From positions 62,001-126,000 of the forward strand of contig NZ_SIRE01000022.1 in the NCBI RefSeq assembly GCF_004307995.1: DNA of 64,000 nt, read 5' to 3'. The notes under the pieces were generated by a model that saw only the letters and a program-made list of their open reading frames with translations, made no database searches and was not told the origin of the DNA. Position numbers and translations under genes: made by a program. Of this stretch, positions 34,200 to 41,078 are shown one piece after another. How positions within the stretch are numbered: position 1 is the stretch's first letter; each line of letters opens with the position of its first letter. Origin of the DNA: Paenibacillus thalictri. Its GTDB lineage: Bacteria; Bacillota; Bacilli; Paenibacillales; NBRC-103111.

Positions 34200-35275
34200 T
34201 TAAGAAGCGTACCTACATTATTGCAGAAGCCGGGGTGAATCATAATGGTTCTTTGGATTTGGCAATAGAGCTTGTCGATGCTGCTGTAAAGTCGGGTGCC
34301 GATGCGATCAAATTTCAAACATTTAAATCAGAAAGTTTGGTCAGCAAGTCGGCTCCTAAATCAGATTACCAGCTGAAAACGACAGAGCTAGGAGAATCCC
34401 AGCTGGAGATGCTCAAAAAGCTGGAATTAAGCGTTAGCGATCATTATGAATTAAAAAAGATATGCGATAAATATGGCATTGAATTTTTGTCCACCCCTTT
34501 TGATTTTGATAGTCTGGATTTGCTCGAAAGACAGATGGGGATGGAAACGATAAAGATTTCATCAGGTGATTTAAGCAGTGCCCCTTTTTTGCTCGCCGCG
34601 GCCAAAACCAAGAAAAGAATTATTTTATCCACTGGTTTGAGCTGCCTTGGGGAAATTGAAACGGCTTTGGGAGTGTTGGCATTCGGGCTTGTTGGCGGGG
34701 TTGAAATGCCCTCCATTAAGAAATTTAAAGATGCTTATACTTCATCGGAGGGGCAAGCTCTATTACAAAAACACGTTAGTCTGTTACATTGTACCACGGA
34801 GTATCCTACTCCTTACGATGAGGTGAATTTAAAAGCGATGGATACTCTAAAAGCTGCATTTCAACTACCAGTTGGACTTTCCGATCACACTGAAGGTATT
34901 GCTATTCCCATAGCGGCTGTTGCCATAGGAGCAACAATTATCGAAAAGCATTTTACATTAGATCGTAATTTGCCTGGTCCTGATCATAAAGCCTCCTTGG
35001 ATGCAAAAGAGCTTAAAGCTATGGTTGCAGGCATCAGGCAGGTTGAAATGGCCTTAGGTTCTGGAATAAAGACTCCAGCCCCATCAGAATTAAAGAATAT
35101 GCATGTGGCCAGGAAGAGCCTAATTGCAACAAAAAAAATTGCAATTGGCGATATATATACGGAAGATAATATTGGAATCAAACGACCGGGCAACGGTTTA
35201 GCGCCTATTCATTACTGGGAAATGCTCGGGAAATCCGCAATGCACAATTTTGACGAGGATGACCTCCTGGAATGA
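34196..35275 (+). CDS. legI: N-acetylneuraminate/legionaminate synthase, NeuB family
   Basis: This 359-residue TIM-barrel synthase condenses a mannosamine-type sugar with phosphoenolpyruvate to form the nine-carbon acid. It has the NeuB start IIAEAGVNHNGSLDLA, IKFQTF (about 44-49), KISSGDL, LHCTTEYPTP and GLSDHTEGIAIPIAAVAIGATIIEKHFTLD. It ends in a C-terminal SAF/antifreeze-like domain (about 295-355, ARKSLIATKKIAIGD) that contributes to the active site. GTG 34196 follows GGGAGGT (34183-34189); farther in-frame starts lie within the PIG-L gene. I call it legI because of legB/legC/legG around it; pseudaminate or neuraminate synthase cannot be excluded by eye. Confidence 0.92.
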   Translation: MIKKRTYIIAEAGVNHNGSLDLAIELVDAAVKSGADAIKFQTFKSESLVSKSAPKSDYQLKTTELGESQLEMLKKLELSVSDHYELKKICDKYGIEFLSTPFDFDSLDLLERQMGMETIKISSGDLSSAPFLLAAAKTKKRIILSTGLSCLGEIETALGVLAFGLVGGVEMPSIKKFKDAYTSSEGQALLQKHVSLLHCTTEYPTPYDEVNLKAMDTLKAAFQLPVGLSDHTEGIAIPIAAVAIGATIIEKHFTLDRNLPGPDHKASLDAKELKAMVAGIRQVEMALGSGIKTPAPSELKNMHVARKSLIATKKIAIGDIYTEDNIGIKRPGNGLAPIHYWEMLGKSAMHNFDEDDLLE

Positions 35276-35910
35276 ATAATGCCCCGGTTATTATTATAGG
35301 TGGTGGCGGTCATGCAAAGGTTTTGGCCGATTGTTTAAGGCTGCAATCTTGTAGGATTATGGGATTTACCGACTGGGACGAGACAGCGCTGATTCCGGGC
35401 GTTAAACGACTGGGCGACGACAGTTTTCTACAACAAGTGGAGCCTAGTCAGGTACATCTCGTCAATGGTATCGGATCTGTGAGGTCGTTGGAGCTTAGAA
35501 AAAATATATTTGACCGATTTAAAGCGCTTGGTTTTCATTTTATAAATATCATTCATCCTTCCGTATTAATTGCGAATGATGTGGATTTAGCTGAAGGAAC
35601 ACAGATTATGGCGGGAGCTATTATTCAGCCGGGCTGCCAAATCGGTTGCAATACGATTGTTAATACGAAGGTATCGTTAGATCATGATTGTCGTATATCC
35701 GCTCATGTGCATATCTCCCCAGGATCTACTCTATGTGGTGGCGTCATAATAGATGAATCCGTACATATTGGAGCAGGAAGCACTCTTATCCAAAATATCC
35801 ATATTGGAGCCCAGTCATTGATTGGTGCCGGTTCCGTTGTTATAAAAGACGTTTCACCCGGGCAAAAGGTATTTGGGGTTCCTGCCAAGGTGAAGGAGGC
35901 TACTCAATGA
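35272..35910 (+). CDS. legH: NeuD/PglD-type sugar acetyltransferase
   Basis: This 212-residue protein has an N-terminal Rossmann-like part (VIIIGGGGHAKVLADCL) and a left-handed beta-helix of hexapeptide repeats from about residue 105. The helix contains the catalytic His in VSLDHDCRI and ends GAGSVVIKDVSPGQKVFGVPAKV. Such enzymes use acetyl-CoA to acetylate the C4 amine (LegH, PglD) or a hydroxyl (NeuD). Between the synthase and the nucleotidyltransferase, it most likely supplies the N-acetyl step of legionaminic acid. It overlaps both neighbours by four bases. The symbol is assigned from context. Confidence 0.85.
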   Translation: MNNAPVIIIGGGGHAKVLADCLRLQSCRIMGFTDWDETALIPGVKRLGDDSFLQQVEPSQVHLVNGIGSVRSLELRKNIFDRFKALGFHFINIIHPSVLIANDVDLAEGTQIMAGAIIQPGCQIGCNTIVNTKVSLDHDCRISAHVHISPGSTLCGGVIIDESVHIGAGSTLIQNIHIGAQSLIGAGSVVIKDVSPGQKVFGVPAKVKEATQ

Positions 35911-36956
35911 AAACTTGGAAAGATATATTAATTTCCCCGAGCACTACTATATTGAATTCTCTACAAATCATCGACCGGGGAACTATGCAGTTGGCGTTAG
36001 TTGTGGATGAGTACTACAGGCTCCTCGGTACCGTTACTGACGGCGATATCAGACGTGGAATTTTGAAGGGAATCTCTCTGGATTCTCCTGTGGAGCTAGT
36101 CATGAAGACCAACCCGACGACGGCTAATATCAACGATACTAAGGAAAGTGTGCTGGCAATTATGAAGCTAAAGCGTCTTCATCAAATTCCTGTATTAGAT
36201 GAAGGCGGCTCCATAACCGGGATGGAATTGTTGGAGAACCTCATAAAGAAAGACAGAAAAGAGAATTGGGTTGTCCTGATGGCTGGAGGTCTGGGATCAA
36301 GGCTAAGTCCTCTTACGGACGATTGCCCTAAGCCGTTGTTAAAAGTGGGCTCACAGCCAATACTGGAGACAATCATTGAAAATTTTATCGAGCACGGATT
36401 CTATAAGTTTTATATTTCAGTAAACTATCGTGCTGACATGATTGTAGATTATTTTGGGGATGGGTCTCAATGGGGCATACAAATAAAGTATTTGCACGAA
36501 GATAAAAGACTCGGCACGGCAGGTGCTTTAAGTTTAATAGAAGAAAAACCACGTGAATCCATTATAGTGATGAACGGAGATATTTTAACGAAAGTGAACT
36601 TTGAGCGACTTTTAGATTTTCATAAGGAAAATAATTCCAAGGCAACTATGTGTGTTAGAGAGTATGAGTTTCAGGTGCCGTATGGCGTTATAAAAGTGGA
36701 TCATCATAAATTGTTGAGCATTGAAGAAAAACCAGTACAAAGGTTTTTTGTGAATGGCGGGATTTACGCCCTGGAGCCGGAAGTACTTGAAAGAGTACCG
36801 ATAGGTACTTTTTATGATATGCCTACTTTATTTGAAAAGTTGATTGAACAGAATGAAGAAACATCTGTTTTTCCCATAAGAGAGTACTGGCTTGATATTG
36901 GCCGTAAGGATGACTTCCAGCGTGCAAATAATGACTTTAAAGAGGGATTGGGATGA
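35907..36956 (+). CDS. ptmE: CBS-domain sugar nucleotidyltransferase, PtmE-like
   Basis: This 349-residue two-part protein has tandem CBS modules (about 5-115: LVVDEYYRLLGTVTDGDIRRG, LHQIPVLDEGGSITGM). They are followed by an NTP-transferase domain with VVLMAGGLGSRLSPLTDDCPK (from about 122), MNGDI and the end NGGIYALEPEV. The architecture equals PtmE of Campylobacter jejuni, which makes GDP-glucosamine for the legionaminic pathway. It implies the pathway starts from a dedicated GDP-linked precursor. CBS domains may sense adenine nucleotides. It is coupled to both neighbours by four-base overlaps. The symbol is given by architecture and context. Confidence 0.85.
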   Translation: MKTWKDILISPSTTILNSLQIIDRGTMQLALVVDEYYRLLGTVTDGDIRRGILKGISLDSPVELVMKTNPTTANINDTKESVLAIMKLKRLHQIPVLDEGGSITGMELLENLIKKDRKENWVVLMAGGLGSRLSPLTDDCPKPLLKVGSQPILETIIENFIEHGFYKFYISVNYRADMIVDYFGDGSQWGIQIKYLHEDKRLGTAGALSLIEEKPRESIIVMNGDILTKVNFERLLDFHKENNSKATMCVREYEFQVPYGVIKVDHHKLLSIEEKPVQRFFVNGGIYALEPEVLERVPIGTFYDMPTLFEKLIEQNEETSVFPIREYWLDIGRKDDFQRANNDFKEGLG

Positions 36957-37681
36957 TATCAGGCAAACGAGTTCTGGCTATTATATCCGCTCGTGGAGGA
37001 TCTAAAGGAGTGCCCCGAAAGAACATAAGGGATATATGCGGAAAACCGCTCATTGCTTGGAGCATACATGCAGCGGAACAGTCTAAATATATCGACCGGC
37101 TCATTCTAACTTCGGATGATGATGAGATCATTTCTGTTGCTCGTAAATGGGGATGTGAAGTGCCTTTTGTTCGTCCTTCCGAGTTAGCACAAGATCATAC
37201 ACCCGGCATAGACCCTGTTCTTCATGCAGTACAACAAGTCCCAGGCTACGATCTGATCGTACAACTGCAGCCAACTTCTCCAATGCGTTTATCTGAAGAT
37301 ATCGATGGTTGTCTGGAAAAACTAATTGAACAAGAAGCTGATGCTTGCGTTACGGTAACTGAACCGGAAAAAAGCCCCTACTGGATGTATTCATTGGGTT
37401 TGGATGATCAACTGGTACCTGTTATTAAAATGAGTGAGTTCGCGACTCGCCGACAGGATTTGCCGAAGGTATACGTACTTAATGGGGCCGTTTATGTCGC
37501 TAGGACAGACTGGCTGCTTCGTCAGAAAACATTTTTGACCGAAGAGACCATAGGATATTGTATGCCTAGTGAGCGCTCCGTGGATATAGATAATGAATTC
37601 GATTTTTTTATTGTAGAGCAAATTCTCTATAGAAATCTTAAGAAATCAGGGGACTTCCATGAGAATATTAGTCGCGGCTGA
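36953..37681 (+). CDS. legF: CMP-nonulosonate (CMP-legionaminate-type) synthetase
   Basis: This 242-residue CMP-NeuAc-synthetase-family enzyme has the CTP loop IISARGGSKGVPRKN (10-24), LILTSDDDEI, LQPTSPMR, and the C-terminal NGAVYVARTDWL...VDIDNEFDF metal/sugar region. It activates the nonulosonic acid as its CMP derivative, the donor used by Maf-type transferases. It lies directly after the synthase block, overlapping the SGNH gene by 23 bases. Legionaminate rather than neuraminate or pseudaminate is inferred from the neighbours; PtmB/LegF and NeuA look alike at this level. Confidence 0.9.
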   Translation: MISGKRVLAIISARGGSKGVPRKNIRDICGKPLIAWSIHAAEQSKYIDRLILTSDDDEIISVARKWGCEVPFVRPSELAQDHTPGIDPVLHAVQQVPGYDLIVQLQPTSPMRLSEDIDGCLEKLIEQEADACVTVTEPEKSPYWMYSLGLDDQLVPVIKMSEFATRRQDLPKVYVLNGAVYVARTDWLLRQKTFLTEETIGYCMPSERSVDIDNEFDFFIVEQILYRNLKKSGDFHENISRG

Positions 37682-38546
37682 TTCACTCTCTTTACCGAGA
37701 CCCCATCGAATTAACAATTTTAATCCCGTAACAGAAAATGAGTTGGCGGTCCATTATCACGAAACGTACGGTAGTTTAATCGACAGAAAGCTCAGGCAAA
37801 ATAATCCCGAGCTCTATATTGAGGTAATTAATAGGGGACAGCGGTCCTGTACTATCAAGTCGGTTGCTGAGCAATTTGCGGATCACTTGTTTTTTTTTCA
37901 ACCAGATGTAATTGTATTGCAAGTAGGTATTGTAGATCTATGGTACAGAGAGCATCTTGGTGGTAAACAGTACGTAAACGTGCATGAATTTTCGGTCTAT
38001 TACTCACGAATTTTGGAATTTATAAAAATGAGGCCACAGGTAAAGCTGGCAGTTGTCGGCATTCTCCCCACATCTGTAAAAATGGATACAAGATATTCGG
38101 GGATTAACAAACAAGTAACCTTATACAATCAGGTGCTTAAAAAAGGCGCAGACAATAACCAAGTTTTCTTTATAGATATGGAACCTGATTTAAATCCAAA
38201 ACAGCCGCAGCAGTATTTACTGCCAGATGATCATCATCTAAACAAAGCGGGTAACCAATTGGTTGCCGGAAAGCTATTATCTTTATTGCAGGCAATAATT
38301 TATAATGTAGCAGGATTTCAACATTATCAACAAAATCATTTCGATGAGGCTTATTCCAACTTTGTATCTTCTTATGAATCATTCTCTGATTATGCAGATA
38401 ACTTATACAATCTTATATGCTTGGCATTTGATCGAAATGAATTTCTTCTGCTTAAACAAATTTTCGATAAAATTCAAAAACACAATTTGCATCATACCGA
38501 GCTAAACGATTTAATCCACACCGTAAGAGAGAAGGCAAATCTATGA
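37659..38546 (+). CDS. SGNH-type hydrolase or acyltransferase with helical tail
   Basis: This 295-residue protein has an SGNH/GDSL-like fold. The N-terminal block VAADSLSLPRP replaces the classic GDSL (A-D-S-L), there is a QVGIVDLW block, and the catalytic dyad region is DDHHLNKAGNQLVA near residue 190. The last 80 residues are TPR-like helices. There is no signal peptide, so it acts in the cytosol. Members in glycan clusters add or remove O-acyl groups on sugars. It could acylate the nonulosonate or edit it. The gene overlaps legF by 23 bases and the next gene by four. Confidence 0.8.
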   Translation: MRILVAADSLSLPRPHRINNFNPVTENELAVHYHETYGSLIDRKLRQNNPELYIEVINRGQRSCTIKSVAEQFADHLFFFQPDVIVLQVGIVDLWYREHLGGKQYVNVHEFSVYYSRILEFIKMRPQVKLAVVGILPTSVKMDTRYSGINKQVTLYNQVLKKGADNNQVFFIDMEPDLNPKQPQQYLLPDDHHLNKAGNQLVAGKLLSLLQAIIYNVAGFQHYQQNHFDEAYSNFVSSYESFSDYADNLYNLICLAFDRNEFLLLKQIFDKIQKHNLHHTELNDLIHTVREKANL

Positions 38547-39571
38547 GCAGAATCGCAATTATCGGATTAGGCCCAATGGGTCTTCGGCACCTTAAATCTG
38601 TATTAGAATTACCGAACGCAGTGCTATCGGGTATATCAGATCTAAATTTGGAAACTGTAAGGCGGGTTATCGGAGATCATGGACTTTCGGAAAGGATAGG
38701 ATTTACGAGCCATCGTGAAATGGTTTCTGCGGTTAACCCCGATATTGTAATAATCGCCACTAATGGCCCTAGTCATTCAAAAATATTCGAGGATTTAGTA
38801 GAAGATGGGGTGACAAAAATCTTTTGTGAAAAACCAATAGCTACGTCATTATACGAATCTAGAATGATGCAACAAACCGCCAAGGAAAAGAGTGTTTTAT
38901 TGCTTGTTAACCACGCTAGAAGATGGATGCAGGATTATAAAGAACTGAAACTTCGGCTCCAGGATGGCTTGATTGGTCAGATCCATAGTGTCAGTTATAC
39001 CATGGGGGGGGGGCAGATGGCGTGCAACGGAACACATGTAATTGATATCGTATCGTTCTTACTGGATACGGAAATCAAATCTGTTGTTGGTTTTTTAACT
39101 GAGCCTCACACCGCCAATCCGAGAGGGGCTCAGTTCCATGATCCAGGGGGATACGCTTTACTTCACTTTCAAAATGGCGCTCGGATGTTTTTCGAAATGC
39201 CCGACGATCTGGGTATTACACCGCTGCTGATAATCAATGGATCCTACGGGCGTGTAATTATTGAAGAACTAAAAGGCTACTATACGATAGAAGCCCGGAA
39301 GGTAGAAGACAGGATCTTGCCAGTAACAAGATACGGGACTCCATTACATGTGGTTGAGAAGGTGCCATTTAAAGGATTGGATTTGATCCGCTTATGCCAA
39401 CAAGGGATAGAGATGCTGATGTATAATGAGCCCTTGATAAATTGTTCAGCAGCTATTAATTCTCTAGAGGCAATAATCGCTATTCATTACTCTAACTTTA
39501 ATCAGAATAAACTTATTACTCTTCCGATAAAAGATAATCAAATTGTACACCAGCAGTTCTCATTTACATAA
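38543..39571 (+). CDS. Gfo/Idh/MocA-family oxidoreductase with a G10 tract
   Basis: This 342-residue NAD(P)-dependent sugar oxidoreductase has the dinucleotide fold IAIIGLGPMGLRHL and the family motif FCEKPIATS (Lys of the EKP motif near 95). The C-terminal domain has the GTHVIDIVSFLL signature. It may oxidise or reduce a hydroxyl or keto position of a glycan precursor; the substrate is unknown. Codons 154-157 (ATG GGG GGG GGG) contain ten G in a row (39004-39013). One base gained or lost would truncate the protein. It overlaps the SGNH gene by four bases. Confidence 0.85.
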   Translation: MSRIAIIGLGPMGLRHLKSVLELPNAVLSGISDLNLETVRRVIGDHGLSERIGFTSHREMVSAVNPDIVIIATNGPSHSKIFEDLVEDGVTKIFCEKPIATSLYESRMMQQTAKEKSVLLLVNHARRWMQDYKELKLRLQDGLIGQIHSVSYTMGGGQMACNGTHVIDIVSFLLDTEIKSVVGFLTEPHTANPRGAQFHDPGGYALLHFQNGARMFFEMPDDLGITPLLIINGSYGRVIIEELKGYYTIEARKVEDRILPVTRYGTPLHVVEKVPFKGLDLIRLCQQGIEMLMYNEPLINCSAAINSLEAIIAIHYSNFNQNKLITLPIKDNQIVHQQFSFT

Positions 39572-39589
39572 GATTAAGGAGACACCGCA

Positions 39590-40573
39590 ATGACCTGTAA
39601 ACTTGCAATAGTCGGCACAGGCGGGATAGCGGCCTTTCATGTTAAAGCTATTGAATGGCTTAATCAATTTGAATCTAGGGATATAAAAGTAGTTGCCGCG
39701 GTAAATCGAACTGCAGAGAGCAATAGAAGAGCCCAAGATACTTTTAATATTTTGCATACGTATCAGAATATAGATCAAATGGTCGATACCGAGAAACCGG
39801 ACGGAATTTTAGTTGCAGTAAGCGCGGAAAATTTGTATATGGTTGTTTCCCAATTAATCCCATATGGTATCCCCTTGTTGATCGAAAAGCCACCTGGTTT
39901 AACGTTAAGTGAAGGATATAATCTTGTAAAGCTTTCTGAAGAATACGGTACAAAAGTAATGATTGGACTAAACCGTCGATTCTACAGTGTCGTGCAGAAA
40001 GCCAAACTTTTAATCGCTGAAAAAGGCGGTTTGATTGGGATGAGAATGGATGGCTTTGAACGATACCGTCCTTATCGTGAGTCTGGCTTTCCCGAATTTA
40101 AGCTAGAAAATCTATTGATTTTAAATTCTATCCACTGTATTGATCTGATACGCTATTATATTGGTGATATACGCAATGTGGTTTCATTTTCTAACCTCCG
40201 CGAGGACGAACCTTATAACCATCGCTACGCTGCACTAATTATGTCAGACAATAATGTACCGGTGACTTATCAGGCTTATTTTCATTCTATAGGTAATTGG
40301 AATTATGAGCTATACTTTGAGGATGGGAAAATTTCGTTTAATAACTTGGAAGAGCCTGTACTGCACCTCCGGGGCGAAGAACCATTAAAAATTGAAGCAG
40401 ATACAATAGACAAAGAAGTGAAGCCAGGATTCGTGGCGCAGATGGTATATTTCATTGAACGTGTTGTACACGGAAATGATATAAATTTCCTTAACTCCAT
40501 CAGTGATGGTATTAAGACATTGGAATTAGTTGAAAAAATAGCCGGTACATATATAGATAGTGGCAAGTGTTGA
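39590..40573 (+). CDS. Second Gfo/Idh/MocA-family oxidoreductase
   Basis: This 327-residue protein has the nucleotide-binding start LAIVGTGGIAAFHVKAIEWL, the EKP motif (LIEKPPGLTLSEG, about 100-112), GLNRRFYSVVQKA and LNSIHCIDLIRYYIGD in the C-terminal domain. It is only distantly similar to the preceding paralogue, so the two probably act on different substrates or consecutive steps. It is the last gene of the island. AAGGAGAC (39575-39582) precedes ATG 39590. A candidate sigma-D promoter follows and restarts flagellar transcription. Confidence 0.85.
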   Translation: MTCKLAIVGTGGIAAFHVKAIEWLNQFESRDIKVVAAVNRTAESNRRAQDTFNILHTYQNIDQMVDTEKPDGILVAVSAENLYMVVSQLIPYGIPLLIEKPPGLTLSEGYNLVKLSEEYGTKVMIGLNRRFYSVVQKAKLLIAEKGGLIGMRMDGFERYRPYRESGFPEFKLENLLILNSIHCIDLIRYYIGDIRNVVSFSNLREDEPYNHRYAALIMSDNNVPVTYQAYFHSIGNWNYELYFEDGKISFNNLEEPVLHLRGEEPLKIEADTIDKEVKPGFVAQMVYFIERVVHGNDINFLNSISDGIKTLELVEKIAGTYIDSGKC

Positions 40574-40583
40574 TAATTGTCAC

Positions 40584-40611
40584 TAAAGTATATGGGACTA
40601 TTTTCCGATAT
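40584..40611 (+). promoter_or_regulatory. Candidate sigma-D promoter of flaG-fliD-fliS
   Basis: TAAA (40584-40587), 16-bp spacer, TCCGATAT (40604-40611): exact -35 and seven of eight -10 positions. This is the best of the three sigma-D candidates in the window. Confidence 0.75.
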
Positions 40612-40647
40612 AGCTAATATAACTATATCCGGATGGAGGTCTATCTA

Positions 40648-41049
40648 ATGAGCTCAAATTTATCGATTGGAGGGAGTACAAGTAGCAATGTAACTCCTAG
40701 CGTGTATGACTCCAAAGATAAGAAAGCAGATAGTTCTACGACAAATGAAAATGAAGTTGCTGCTTCGATTCGAACGGAAAAAGATATGAAGTTGGCGGAG
40801 CTTCGAGGGGAACAAATTCCTATAAGTGACGAGCATCTCATTAAGGTCATCGATAAGGCGCTGAAAATTGTTCAAGGGAGTTCCACTTCCCTAAAATTTT
40901 CGATTCATGATAAAACTAAGCAAATAATGGTGAAAGTTATTAATAATGATACGGGTGAAACCATTCGTGAAATTCCACCGGAAAAAATGCAGGATTTGAT
41001 CGCAAAACTTTGGGATCTGGCCGGTTTGTTTGTAGATAAACGGAGTTAA
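40648..41049 (+). CDS. flaG: FlaG family protein
   Basis: This 133-residue FlaG-family protein has a disordered Ser/Thr-rich N-terminus and the conserved C-terminal module. That module reads LKFSIHDKTKQIMVKVINND, then TGETIREIPPEKMQDLIAKL (about 85-124). FlaG proteins influence filament length in several species; the mechanism is not settled. TGGAGGT (40634-40640) sets the start at ATG 40648; the in-frame ATG at 40633 would overlap that site. It is the first gene after the glycan island, ahead of fliD, as in Bacillus (yvyC-fliD-fliS-fliT). Confidence 0.9.
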   Translation: MSSNLSIGGSTSSNVTPSVYDSKDKKADSSTTNENEVAASIRTEKDMKLAELRGEQIPISDEHLIKVIDKALKIVQGSSTSLKFSIHDKTKQIMVKVINNDTGETIREIPPEKMQDLIAKLWDLAGLFVDKRS

Positions 41050-41078
41050 CCTGATTTAACACGGAAGGAGGATATTGA

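Noticed and set aside
27252..38546. Pseudaminic or sialic acid pathway instead of legionaminic acid
   Set aside because: There is no PseG/PseH-like pair, and a PtmE-like guanylyltransferase-type gene plus LegB/LegC-type enzymes favour legionaminate; this is probable, not certain.
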